The notes: a model not told the origin generated them from the sequence alone. A DNA stretch of 64,000 bases from Phycisphaerae bacterium (GCA_012744475.1 JAAYBV010000055.1:62001-126000); one strand, 5' to 3'; shown: positions 33,379 through 41,791, counted from the first letter of the stretch. Made by a program: numbers and translations.

Positions 33379-33999
33379 TTAGTGTCCACGTTTCTCCGCT
33401 TTGATCTTCGCGCCGACGGCACCGCCCGGGTGGGTGTGGCCGAACTGTTCCTTTGTATAGCCCCGCAATTCGAGTAGCAGCACACAGAGCACGTCGCAAG
33501 CGGCACCGTTCATCAGCGAACTGCCCGTTGCGATCATGCCGTAAGGGTCGGCGCTCTGCGGCGCCGTCACATGGACGACGGCATCGCTGAGCCTGCCCAG
33601 TGGTGAATCCGGCTTCTCGGTATGGGCAATCACCCTGGCGCCGCGATCCTTGGCGATTCGAGCGAACGTGTTGATTTCCGCGCTCTGTCCGCCCTTGGAG
33701 ATGATGTACACGATGTCCTTGTCGCTGATCGCGCCGGCGCCGCCGTGGATCGAATTGGCCGCACTGATGAACAGCGCTGGCGTTCCGCAACAGGCCAGCA
33801 GATGGGCAAACCGCTGGGCCATCGCACAGCTCGTGCCCGCGCCGGCGGTCAGGATGTGCCCTGTGCATTCGAGCATCATTCGAGCGACGGTCACGAAGTC
33901 GGCATTCAACTGACCCTCCAGTGCAGCAACGGCTCCGGCCTCCGTCGCGACAACCGCTCTTGCCCTGGCAAGCATCTGGTCAAGTTCTGGTTTTGTCAT
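33379..33999 (-). CDS. SIS-domain sugar-phosphate isomerase (KpsF/GutQ-like, no CBS domains)
   Basis: A 206-residue single SIS domain related to D-arabinose 5-phosphate isomerases KdsD/GutQ. Landmarks are GAGTSCAMAQRFAHLL (phosphosugar-binding start), SIHGGAGAISDKDIV, ISKGGQSAEINTF, and the C-terminal FGHTHPGGAVG, which matches the HPGGALG stretch of that family. The two CBS domains of KdsD are missing, as in the short operon-linked members. It probably interconverts a phosphorylated aldose and ketose made by the FGGY kinase of this operon. Start at 33999 has a weak ribosome site and lies 20 bases after the stop of the apiosidase-like gene. Confidence 0.85.
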   Translation of the reverse strand: MTKPELDQMLARARAVVATEAGAVAALEGQLNADFVTVARMMLECTGHILTAGAGTSCAMAQRFAHLLACCGTPALFISAANSIHGGAGAISDKDIVYIISKGGQSAEINTFARIAKDRGARVIAHTEKPDSPLGRLSDAVVHVTAPQSADPYGMIATGSSLMNGAACDVLCVLLLELRGYTKEQFGHTHPGGAVGAKIKAEKRGH

Positions 34000-34019
34000 A
34001 TCTGCATTCTCACGAAGGG

Positions 34020-35666
34020 CTATTGTCTCTCGAGGATCAGGACGAAGTCCTGGTCGGCCGGACTGGTTGCTTCCAGCCGGTTCGGACCGTAGACGATCTC
34101 GGCCGTACTGTATTCGTTCTTGACCGGGTCGAACCATCGCCCGCGGTAGCGCCGGTTCAATGGGCTGCTCAGCTTGATCGTCTGCCGGACCGGCGAATAC
34201 GCGATGACGCTATCGTGGTCGTCCGTCTCGGCCACCGCGATAAAATGGTTGTAGGTCTGGTCCCCAGGCTGTTCGAGGAGCCGCTCGGGACACGGGCGAT
34301 AGCGCCACCAGGGCAGCGTCTGAATCATCCGGGCCAGATAGCCGATCTGGACACTCCCCGCCAGCTTGATTGATTCGAACCAGGGCGTGACACCCGAGCC
34401 GCTTCCATGATTGAGGATGCTCTCGCCCGGGCGAATCCATGGCCAGATCCCGTTGGCGCCGTAGGTGATCCCGGCGATCGGTGTCGCCAGAAGGCTCCAG
34501 TACGAGGCGTTGCGGACGTCGCGGGCGCTGATGCGACGGCCGATCTCCTCGTAATTCGGTTCCAGATTGATAATCGGCCGCGCCGGCAGCTTGTCCCAGT
34601 CATTGGCCATCGGGCCTTTGTTGATCCAGTCGACGGTTCCTTTGGCGTTGCTATGGCTCGACTGGTATCCGACGATATCGAGCCAGTGCTCGTCGGCGTA
34701 CTGACGGCCGATCCACGAATGGCCCTGCGGATGTTGGGCCACCAGGCCGGGATGATCATCGTCGAAGACGCCCTTTCCGATGTTCCTCCAACGTTGTTCG
34801 TACTCGCCGACATAGCGTCCGTCTCCGCCAAGAATCCAGACCACATGGTGGCCGCCGTACCGCGCGACAGTGTAGCGGGCCAGGAGGATCGCCTCATTCT
34901 CCGGCAGGTAGTAGCCGGGACTCAGCTCCCGACCGGCAGCCACCGGAAGCGCCCACAGCAGCACCGGCGCCGCGATCAAGCCATGCTCGTTGACCTGATC
35001 GACCTTGTGATCGAGCCGCTGGAAGAAGGATGGATTGATGCGGATGCGTCCCGATCCGGTGAACGCCACCTCGCCCGCGCTGTCGACGTCACAGCCCCGC
35101 CACTGCGTGGTGACGAATTGAATGGCGGTGTAGCCGTTGGCGACGCGGTCCTGCAGATAGGTGGTCCACTCCTCTTCCGTTGACTTCAGCGCGCCGTTCC
35201 AGGCGGTGCAGGCGCACCAGAAGAAAGGCGTTCCATCGCTGTACGCCAGGTGATACGCTCCTTTCGGGCGGACCAGGCTGCCCTTCGCATAGATAGGCAG
35301 CGTGCTATCCTGCGGGGCACACTCGAAGGAGCCTTTGACTTCGTGCAGCCCCCGATTGGCCTTGTCCGAGCACTGCGAGACGAACGTCCAGGTCCCCACC
35401 TCGTCGGGACAGAACCGGGCACGCCAGTCGCGGCCCCCATCCCAGAAACCGTGGACTCTCTTTGCCCGGCCGGTTGGGGAAGTGAATTCCACGACGAACT
35501 GCGTCACGTCGTACAAGGGATTGTCGTATGATTTGTCGCTGGCGAACTGCTTCTCATACCTGCCCCACTGCCCGACTGCATCGGCGGCGCTGCAGATAAC
35601 AGAACACCCCAACAACGCCGGAACCAGAGCCAGAGCCTTTGCTCTTATCATTGCTTTCTTCTCCAT
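34020..35666 (-). CDS. Secreted DUF5060/DUF4038 glycoside hydrolase, GH140 (apiosidase)-like
   Basis: A 548-residue exported enzyme; signal peptide ends near VICSAADA. A DUF5060-like sandwich (about 25-115, FVVEFTSPTGRAKRVHGFWDG) precedes a DUF4038 barrel (about 125-450). Candidate catalytic acids are Asp in WILGGDGRY (about 280) and Glu in PIINLEPNYEE (about 370), positions comparable to the Asp and Glu pair of the GH140 endo-apiosidase from Bacteroides. A collagen-binding-domain-like sandwich closes the protein (GRWFDPVKNEYSTAEI). If the GH140 reading is right it releases apiose-containing side chains of rhamnogalacturonan II or apiogalacturonan. It is the only exported enzyme within the transporter operon. 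A second in-frame ATG at 35651 has a better ribosome site (GGAGAAG). Confidence 0.78.
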   Translation of the reverse strand: MEKKAMIRAKALALVPALLGCSVICSAADAVGQWGRYEKQFASDKSYDNPLYDVTQFVVEFTSPTGRAKRVHGFWDGGRDWRARFCPDEVGTWTFVSQCSDKANRGLHEVKGSFECAPQDSTLPIYAKGSLVRPKGAYHLAYSDGTPFFWCACTAWNGALKSTEEEWTTYLQDRVANGYTAIQFVTTQWRGCDVDSAGEVAFTGSGRIRINPSFFQRLDHKVDQVNEHGLIAAPVLLWALPVAAGRELSPGYYLPENEAILLARYTVARYGGHHVVWILGGDGRYVGEYEQRWRNIGKGVFDDDHPGLVAQHPQGHSWIGRQYADEHWLDIVGYQSSHSNAKGTVDWINKGPMANDWDKLPARPIINLEPNYEEIGRRISARDVRNASYWSLLATPIAGITYGANGIWPWIRPGESILNHGSGSGVTPWFESIKLAGSVQIGYLARMIQTLPWWRYRPCPERLLEQPGDQTYNHFIAVAETDDHDSVIAYSPVRQTIKLSSPLNRRYRGRWFDPVKNEYSTAEIVYGPNRLEATSPADQDFVLILERQ

Positions 35667-35674
35667 GGTAGAGT

Positions 35675-36661
35675 TCACTCTTCGACGCGAATGTTGTGTC
35701 GTCCCAGTCGGGCCAACACCGTGTTGCGAACGCTGTCGAGCAGCACGGCCAGAAAGATGATTGCCGCCGCGATCAACGGCTGCAGGTACAAATCCGTCCG
35801 TGTCGCCACGAGGCCCGCCCAGACCATCTGGATCAACAGCGCCCCCAGCACGGTGCCCGGAAAGACATTGCCGATTCCGCCGAACAGGCTCGCGCCGCCC
35901 AGCACCGCGGCTGCGATCGCCTGGAATTCAACCATCTGACCGAACCCCGAGTTGACGTTGCCCAGTTGCGCCACAGAGACGAAGCCGCCGAGCGAAGCGA
36001 GAACGCCGCAGATGATATATGCCGTGGCCTGCACGCGCCGCGTGTCGACGCCGGCCTTGCGTGCCGCCTCCAGTCCATGCCCCACGGCGTAAATCTGCCG
36101 GCCCAGCGTCGTGCGGGTCAGCACAACCCACGCCAACAGCACCACCACCGCGAAGATCACAACGGGTGCCGGAATCCCCAGCAGCTCGGCCGCGCCCAGC
36201 CCGGTGACACTCTGGGGAAACGTCACCGCCCGGCTCTTGCTCAACATCCATCCCAAGCCGCGCCCCGCGAACTGCGTCGCCAGCGTCACCACGAATGGAA
36301 TGATGTGCAGCCGGGTGACCGCAAAGGCATTGAACAGCCCGAACAGAAGCCCCACCGTCAGGCAGACCAGCAGCGCCGGCAGCGGCGAGATCGCAAACCG
36401 CTCCATCAGCAGGCCGGCCGCCACCGCCGAGACATACATGTTCGATCCGACCGACAGATCGATCCCCGCCGTCAACAGCACGACCGTCTCGCCGACCGCG
36501 ATGATCCCGATGTAAGACGCCTGCTTGGCGATGTTCTCCAGGCTCTGGTATTCCAGGAAACGCGGCGTCAGCAGCCCAAAGACCACGAACGTCCCTGCGA
36601 ACATCAGAATCGGAACGTTCCGCAGCACCGCCGTCAATGTTCCCTGCCTCAGCGAGCCCAT
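35675..36661 (-). CDS. Ribose-type sugar ABC transporter permease (second copy)
   Basis: A 328-residue inner-membrane protein of the RbsC/BPD_transp_2 family with about eight to ten hydrophobic segments. The family signature GIDLSVGSNMYVSAV appears in the first third, and GGASLFGGIGNVFPGTVLGALL near the end. It forms the transmembrane channel with the permease encoded at 38205-39368 and is driven by the double ATPase encoded between them. Start and ATPase stop share ATGA. Two different permease genes in one operon suggest a heterodimeric channel, unlike the usual RbsC homodimer. Confidence 0.92.
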   Translation of the reverse strand: MGSLRQGTLTAVLRNVPILMFAGTFVVFGLLTPRFLEYQSLENIAKQASYIGIIAVGETVVLLTAGIDLSVGSNMYVSAVAAGLLMERFAISPLPALLVCLTVGLLFGLFNAFAVTRLHIIPFVVTLATQFAGRGLGWMLSKSRAVTFPQSVTGLGAAELLGIPAPVVIFAVVVLLAWVVLTRTTLGRQIYAVGHGLEAARKAGVDTRRVQATAYIICGVLASLGGFVSVAQLGNVNSGFGQMVEFQAIAAAVLGGASLFGGIGNVFPGTVLGALLIQMVWAGLVATRTDLYLQPLIAAAIIFLAVLLDSVRNTVLARLGRHNIRVEE

Positions 36662-38208
36662 CAGTTCGATGCTCCCGACGAACCACGCGGCCCGCGCTCG
36701 AGGTGCCCTTCGAACGCCGCCGCAAGAATCCGCTCTTTGTCAAACTCGTCCCGCCGGAACCGGCCGCAGATTCGTCCCTTGCTCATCACGAGCAGCGAAT
36801 CGCAGATCCCCATCAGTTCCTCCAGTTCCGACGAGATGCACAACAGCCCGTTGCCCCGGTCCGCCAGATCGTTGATGATCGAATAGACCTCGTACCTGGC
36901 CCCCACGTCGATCCCGCGCGTGGGCTCGTCGAGAATACAGACCATCGGCCGCCCGAGCAGCCATTTGCCGATCACGGTCTTCTGCTGGTTGCCGCCGGAG
37001 AGACTCTTGACCGCAGCCGTTCTCGGACTGACGCACTTAATCTTCAGCGACGCGATCATCTCGTCGACCGACCGCCGCAACGCGAGCCGATCCAACGTGC
37101 CCGGAACCCGATTGCGCCGGCAGTTCGGCAGAGCCACCAGCGCCATGTTCTCGGTTACCGGCGCCTCCATCAGCAGTCCCTCCTCCCGCCGATCCTCCGT
37201 GACAAAGGCCATCCCGGCGGCGATGCTCCTGCGCGCTGTCCGTCTGCGCCGGGGTTGTCCACACATGTCGATCGTGCCCGATCGAAACGGATCCAGCCCG
37301 AACAGGATGCGCCCCAGCTCCGTCCGACCCGACCCCATCAAGCCGAACAGCCCGAGAATCTCGCCTTCATGCAGATCGAATGAGATGTCTTTCACGATGC
37401 CGGGTTCCGTCACGCCCGCGACCGACATGAGGACCTTGTCTGCCGGCTTGCCCCTGCGTATCGGATGAAGCTGGTCGACCTGCCGACCCACCATCGCCGC
37501 AATCATCGCATTGATGTCGAATTCGGCCTTGGGGCCGGTGCGTACGACTTTGCCGTCGCGCAATACTGCAATCTCATCGGCCAGCCTGAGCACGTCGGCC
37601 AGCACATGACTGATATAGAGAATCGTGCGACCTTCGCGGCGCAGCCGCTCGATCAGCGCAAACAGCCGCTCGGTCTCACGGGAGGTCAGCGACGTGGTTG
37701 GCTCATCGAATATGATGATCTGCGCCCCGCCGTGCAGGGCCTTGGCGATCTCGACCAGTTGCTTCTGCCCCGGCGTGAGCCGATCGACCCGTGTCCGAGG
37801 GGAGATGCTGAGATTGACGGCCGCCAGCGCCTCTTTGGCCCGCCGCACAGCTTCACGACGATGGATCAGGGGCGTCCGCCCGATCCGGGGGAATCCATCG
37901 ATGAACAGGTTGTCGAGGATGCTCAGATGCGAAAAGAGGTTCAATTCCTGGTGGATAAACGCGATGCCGGCGCGCGTGGCTTCAGCCGGACTGCCGGTAG
38001 AATAGGGCCTCCCCTCCAAACGAATCTGCCCCTCGTCGGACGCGATCACCCCTCCGAGAATATTCATCAGCGTGCTCTTGCCCGCGCCGTTTTCGCCCAC
38101 CAGCCCCAGCACCATACCGGGCCGCACCGCCAGAGTGATATCGGTCAGCGCCATAGCACCGAAGAAGCTCTTGCTGACATGCTCGAATTGCAGAATCGGC
38201 TCGCTCAT
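36661..38208 (-). CDS. Ribose-type sugar ABC transporter ATPase, two fused nucleotide-binding domains
   Basis: A 515-residue RbsA/MglA-type protein. Domain one has Walker A GENGAGKSTLMNIL, signature LTPGQKQLVEIAKAL and Walker B IIFDEPTTSL. Domain two has the degenerate Walker A GLMGSGRTELGR typical of the family, signature LSGGNQQKTVIGKW and Walker B CILDEPTRGIDVGA. It powers import of a monosaccharide or short sugar through the two permeases. Both ends overlap neighbours by four bases or fewer, so it is strictly co-translated. Length and order are those of E. coli RbsA. Confidence 0.95.
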   Translation of the reverse strand: MSEPILQFEHVSKSFFGAMALTDITLAVRPGMVLGLVGENGAGKSTLMNILGGVIASDEGQIRLEGRPYSTGSPAEATRAGIAFIHQELNLFSHLSILDNLFIDGFPRIGRTPLIHRREAVRRAKEALAAVNLSISPRTRVDRLTPGQKQLVEIAKALHGGAQIIIFDEPTTSLTSRETERLFALIERLRREGRTILYISHVLADVLRLADEIAVLRDGKVVRTGPKAEFDINAMIAAMVGRQVDQLHPIRRGKPADKVLMSVAGVTEPGIVKDISFDLHEGEILGLFGLMGSGRTELGRILFGLDPFRSGTIDMCGQPRRRRTARRSIAAGMAFVTEDRREEGLLMEAPVTENMALVALPNCRRNRVPGTLDRLALRRSVDEMIASLKIKCVSPRTAAVKSLSGGNQQKTVIGKWLLGRPMVCILDEPTRGIDVGARYEVYSIINDLADRGNGLLCISSELEELMGICDSLLVMSKGRICGRFRRDEFDKERILAAAFEGHLERGPRGSSGASN

Positions 38209-39368
38209 GCCGTCACCGCCCTGCCCGTCGGGGCCCAGCCCAGCCGAATGCGATTGCGAAGCACATCCAGCAGGGCTGCCACCAGGATCACGACGCCTTT
38301 GACGATATTGACGGTATAGAACTTGAGGTTCAGCATATAGAGCGAGCTGTCCAGCAGGACGAAGAAGAGCACGCCGTAGAACGCCCAGCGCACTTTTCCC
38401 TTGCCGCCGAACAGGCTGATGCCGCCGATGACCGCCGCCCCGATGATGTCCAGCAGAACATTCTCACCCAGCGTGGGCCGGCCCGCGCCAAGACGGGACG
38501 AATACAGCACCGAGCCCAGCGCTGCACAGAACCCGCTGACCGCATAGGCCCAAACGATCACCCGGTCCGTGGGAACGCCCGACACGGTCGCCGCCCGGCG
38601 GTTCATCCCGACCGCGTACAGCCAGCGGCCCAGGATCGTCCGCGCCAGCACAAACCAGGCGGCCACCGCCAGCGCCAGGGCCGCAAAGAACGAATACGGT
38701 ACCAGGCCCACCGAACCCCGAGCAGTCGGCACGCGACCGAGATAGTTCTGTCCGATCGCCAGGAACGCATCCGGGAGATTCCGCACGTTCTCACTGCGCG
38801 TGATGCAGATGGCCAGCCCGCTGAAGAAGAACATCGAGACCAGCGTCACCATGAACGGCGGCATCTTCAGCCTCGCCACTGCCAGGCCGTTGGCCGAGCC
38901 GATCAGCGTCCCGATCGCCAGCATGAAGGCTATCCCGACGGGCGCCGCCGCCACACTGCCGCCCGCCGGTCCGCCCTGCTCGCCGACAAACACACCCCAC
39001 AACGGGTTTGCCGCGAACAGCTCCGGGTCCAGCCCCGACGTTATCATCAGAGCCCCGCACACGCTGGTGATGGCCATGATGGAGGTCTGCGACAGATCGA
39101 TCCCGCCGACGATCAGCACGAACATCTGCCCGATCACCAGCACCAGCAGAGGCCAGATGTTCGAGGACAGATTGCTCAGGTTCCGCGCGCTGCCCAGTCG
39201 CGGCAGGAAGACCCACAGCACCACGAAATACGCCACCGACAGATACAGAACGAAGCTGTCCGACAGGAGCGCCCGACCGATGACCACCTCTTTCAGACGG
39301 GCGATCCGTGTCTGTGATGTCACGTTGCCGCTGCTCTGCACGGGTCTGTCCCCAGACGGTCGATCCAT
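38205..39368 (-). CDS. Ribose-type sugar ABC transporter permease (first copy)
   Basis: A 387-residue membrane protein of the RbsC family. The signature is VGGIDLSQTSIMAITSV, slightly divergent from the GIDLSVG of its partner. The late loop GAAVIGGISLFGGKGKVRWAFYGV is also conserved. An extra cytoplasmic N-terminus of about 30 residues and an insertion between early helices (near NPLWGVFVGEQGG) distinguish it from the partner permease. The ATG at 39368 is preferred because AGGTG precedes it; a GTG directly after the upstream stop is possible. It overlaps the ATPase gene by four bases. Confidence 0.92.
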   Translation of the reverse strand: MDRPSGDRPVQSSGNVTSQTRIARLKEVVIGRALLSDSFVLYLSVAYFVVLWVFLPRLGSARNLSNLSSNIWPLLVLVIGQMFVLIVGGIDLSQTSIMAITSVCGALMITSGLDPELFAANPLWGVFVGEQGGPAGGSVAAAPVGIAFMLAIGTLIGSANGLAVARLKMPPFMVTLVSMFFFSGLAICITRSENVRNLPDAFLAIGQNYLGRVPTARGSVGLVPYSFFAALALAVAAWFVLARTILGRWLYAVGMNRRAATVSGVPTDRVIVWAYAVSGFCAALGSVLYSSRLGAGRPTLGENVLLDIIGAAVIGGISLFGGKGKVRWAFYGVLFFVLLDSSLYMLNLKFYTVNIVKGVVILVAALLDVLRNRIRLGWAPTGRAVTA

Positions 39369-39377
39369 ACGCCGCAC

Positions 39378-40397
39378 CTATTCGTCGTGCAGCACCCGGT
39401 AGCCCCACATCTCATCCGCGCGCTCGGCCATGTTCTCCTGGGTCAGCGCGAAGCCCGGGTCCTCCATCCAATTCTCCGGCGTCTTCTGCCCCACCTCGAT
39501 GGCCGTCAGCAACGCCTCCATGATGGTGTTCGCCTCGAAGAACAGATCCTGCACCCCCGTGGCGTCCACGTACCCTTCCTTCATCAGCGTATAGGCTGTG
39601 CTGTCGCCGTCGAGCCCTCCGAGGATGACGTGGCCCGGCTCATCGATCTTCTTCCACTTGCCCAGCGGTTCAAGGACCGCCTTGATCTGCGGATACAGGA
39701 AGTCCGAACTGGTGAAGAGGAAATCCACATCCGGATTGGCCTGCAACGCCGCTTCCAGGTTCGCCAGCGTGGTGGCCGGATCCCATTTCGAGGGCACTTC
39801 GATCGGCGTTTCAAACAGGTCGGGATTCCTCTCCATCACGTTGAAGAAACCTTTCCGCCGTGCCACAGCGTTGCGGTCGCCCAAGTCGCCGACCACGATC
39901 AGAGGTTTCCACTTGCGTCCCTTGCCCTTCTCGCGGGCCACCTTGGCCATATACGCAACCGCCTCGTCGGCGATCTTCTCGTTGTCGGCCACGATCACCA
40001 GCGCCGGATTGCTGCGGTCGCTCGGCGGACGGTTGAACACCGCGATCGGAATCCCCGCCCGGTTCGCCTCGCCTACGATCGTCACCGCACTTTCCCCGTC
40101 CTGGGGAATGATGATGATCCCGTTCACCTCCTGGGCGATGGCGTCGCGAATCTGCTCGAGCTGGCGGTTGGCGTCCTGGTTGGCGTTGCGTTCAAGAACG
40201 CGAATGCCTTTGGCTCGCAGCGTCTCCGTGATGGCCTTGTGCCCGGCGACCCAGAACTCGGTCTCGAGATCCTGAAAGCCGAAACAAATCGTCAACTGGT
40301 CTTCACCTGAGCCTCGCCGCGAGCAGGACACCCCCCCAACAACCACACCGAAAGCCCCCAACAATGCCACGATGAGAAGCAGCTTCCCCATGTTCAT
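39378..40397 (-). CDS. Sugar-binding lipoprotein of the ABC importer
   Basis: A 339-residue periplasmic-binding protein of the RbsB/LacI-like group with a lipoprotein signal (VVVGGVSC), so anchored outside the inner membrane. It begins LTICFGFQDLETEFW and shows family segments GIIIIPQDGESAVTIVGEA, GIPIAVFNRPPSD and VIVADNEKIADEA. It captures the sugar for the two permeases. As first gene of operon B it is preceded by a promoter (40462-40490) with operator-like half-sites over the start region; AAGGG lies before the ATG. Substrate probably the product of the secreted hydrolases. Confidence 0.92.
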   Translation of the reverse strand: MNMGKLLLIVALLGAFGVVVGGVSCSRRGSGEDQLTICFGFQDLETEFWVAGHKAITETLRAKGIRVLERNANQDANRQLEQIRDAIAQEVNGIIIIPQDGESAVTIVGEANRAGIPIAVFNRPPSDRSNPALVIVADNEKIADEAVAYMAKVAREKGKGRKWKPLIVVGDLGDRNAVARRKGFFNVMERNPDLFETPIEVPSKWDPATTLANLEAALQANPDVDFLFTSSDFLYPQIKAVLEPLGKWKKIDEPGHVILGGLDGDSTAYTLMKEGYVDATGVQDLFFEANTIMEALLTAIEVGQKTPENWMEDPGFALTQENMAERADEMWGYRVLHDE

Positions 40398-40430
40398 GGT
40401 CGCCCTTTCACAACCGGCAGGCAGACGTTT

Positions 40431-40460
40431 AACATATGTTCATGCATGAACGAATGAACA
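40431..40460 (-). promoter_or_regulatory. Operator-like half-site cluster at the operon B start
   Basis: The palindromes AACATATGTT (40431-40440) and GTTCATGCATGAAC (40438-40451) are both perfect and overlap; a further TGAACA follows at 40455-40460. The half-site TGAACAT/ATGTTCA is the same as in the 28-bp inverted repeat beside the SorC-family gene. The cluster covers the expected transcription start (about 40455) of operon B. Confidence 0.6.
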
Positions 40461-40461
40461 C

Positions 40462-40490
40462 TTTCTACCGTCCGACGCGCTCAATGTCAA
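40462..40490 (-). promoter_or_regulatory. Sigma-70-type promoter of operon B
   Basis: Minus strand TTGACA (40490-40485), 17-base spacer, TAGAAA (40467-40462). The -35 is perfect and the -10 matches four of six positions. The predicted start near 40455 gives a leader of about 58 bases before the ATG at 40397, and lies inside the operator cluster. Confidence 0.6.
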
Positions 40491-40662
40491 CCGCGACATG
40501 GCCGAAAACCTGCTCCGACCTTCATTTTGACGGATGTCTTCCAGACGATCCACGACGGATTTGCCGGTATCGAAGACTCGGCTTCACTTCGATAAACGCA
40601 TGCCGGAACACAACTTATTGCATGTCTTTAGCCTCAGACCCGGACTCTCCCGGCTTTGCCTA

Positions 40663-40689
40663 TTGACAGTCGGGGCAAGAGGGTAGAAA
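40663..40689 (+). promoter_or_regulatory. Promoter of the SorC-family regulator gene
   Basis: Plus strand TTGACA (40663-40668) and TAGAAA (40684-40689), the same hexamers as the divergent operon B promoter, but with a short 15-base spacer. The start would fall near 40696, at the edge of the inverted repeat 40698-40725. Confidence 0.45.
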
Positions 40690-40697
40690 CTCGATAT

Positions 40698-40725
40698 TTT
40701 GAACATTACCGAGCATATGTTCAAA
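40698..40725 (+). promoter_or_regulatory. 28-bp inverted repeat, probable SorC-family operator
   Basis: TTTGAACAT (40698-40706), ten-base spacer, ATGTTCAAA (40717-40725): nine-base arms without mismatch. It lies directly between the promoter and the ribosome site (AAGGAG, 40724-40729) of the SorC-family gene, the position expected for autoregulation. The inner half-site recurs in the operon B promoter. Confidence 0.65.
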
Positions 40726-40738
40726 GGAGAACAGGGCC

Positions 40739-41692
40739 ACGGATACTGATTTCAGAAGACTCCTGTACAAGGTCGCGAAGGCATATCATGACGACGGCCT
40801 GACGCAGCAGCAGATTGCGGCTAAGCTGGGCCTGTCTCGGATCAAGGTGTCGCGACTGCTTCGCACCGCTCGCGATGAACGAATCGTGCAGATTTCCATT
40901 GTCTCCCCGCAGGAATCGAACGCCGACGTCGAGCGTCAGCTCGAGCGACAATACGGCCTGAAAGAGGCCCTGGTCGTAACCTGCACGGCGAACGATCCAG
41001 CTACGATCGTCCATGAACTGGGCGTCGTCGCAGCAGGCTGTCTGACTCGCGGCCTTCAAGGCGACGAGGTGATCGCCCTGAGTTGGGGGACCTCGGTCCT
41101 TTCCGTGGTCAACGCGCTGGCCCCCATGGATTTTCCCGAAGTTCGCGTGGTTCAACTACTGGGCGGCTTGGGCGAGCTGGAGGCGCAAACGCACGGAGCG
41201 GACCTGGCGCGCCGGATGGCACAGGCCCTGGGGGCCAGGCCCCGCCTGATCCACGCTCCGGGCCTGGTCAAAGACGAGATCGTCTGCGCAGCTCTTGTCA
41301 AAGACCCGCAGGTGTCCGACACGCTCGAACTGGCCGGACAAGCGGACATCGCCCTGGTCGGTATCGGCGTCCTCGAACCCGATGCAACGCTGCTGTCCAG
41401 CAGCAATACCCTGACCGCCGAAGAGGTGACGGACCTGAAACGGCTCGGCGCGGTGGGCGACATCGCACTGCAATTCTTCGACGAACGAGGCGCCAAGGTC
41501 GACCACCCGATCAATCGCCGGATCGTGGGAGCCGACATCGAGACGGTCAAAACAATTGGACGTGTCATTGCCGTGGCCGGTGGAGCGAAGAAGGTCCGAG
41601 CGATCCGTGCGGCGCTTCTTGGTGGACTGGTTGACGTGCTCGTAACCGACTGCTGCTCGGCTGAGGCGCTTCTGGCGGTGTCAGGATCGTGA
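40739..41692 (+). CDS. SorC/DeoR-family sugar-responsive transcription regulator, apparent ACG start
   Basis: A 317-residue regulator, the normal SorC length. The N-terminal helix-turn-helix (AKAYHDDGLTQQQIAAKLGLSR, read here in two parts: LTQQQIAAKLG and LSRIKVSRLLRTARD) lies upstream of the first standard start codon in frame, a GTG at 40847 that would cut the recognition helix. The frame is open back to a stop at 40700, with no ATG, GTG, TTG or CTG before the helix. ACG at 40739 stands nine bases after AAGGAG, so it is the best start. The sugar-binding C-terminal domain follows (VIALSWGTSVLSVVNAL, GVVGDIALQFFDERG-type segments, TVKTIGRVIAVAGGAKKVRAI). It faces operon B and probably represses both promoters until a sugar phosphate binds. 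Confidence 0.82.
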   Translation, partial: TDTDFRRLLYKVAKAYHDDGLTQQQIAAKLGLSRIKVSRLLRTARDERIVQISIVSPQESNADVERQLERQYGLKEALVVTCTANDPATIVHELGVVAAGCLTRGLQGDEVIALSWGTSVLSVVNALAPMDFPEVRVVQLLGGLGELEAQTHGADLARRMAQALGARPRLIHAPGLVKDEIVCAALVKDPQVSDTLELAGQADIALVGIGVLEPDATLLSSSNTLTAEEVTDLKRLGAVGDIALQFFDERGAKVDHPINRRIVGADIETVKTIGRVIAVAGGAKKVRAIRAALLGGLVDVLVTDCCSAEALLAVSGS

Positions 41693-41791
41693 ATCGCCGA
41701 CACACGGGTCTTGCGTCTGAACGGAGTGCTCTACGAGTTCTTGCACCGGTGGGCTGAATAAGACCTATCCTACTGCCGCTCTCCGTTCCCT

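Noticed and set aside
31336-33477. A 713-codon plus-strand frame opposite the dehydrogenase genes
   Set aside because: It is antisense to two well-supported enzymes with intact cofactor motifs and has no ribosome site or domain.
40847-41692. GTG at 40847 as start of the SorC-family regulator
   Set aside because: It would remove most of the DNA-binding helix-turn-helix, leaving 281 residues, although the open frame upstream encodes that motif perfectly.
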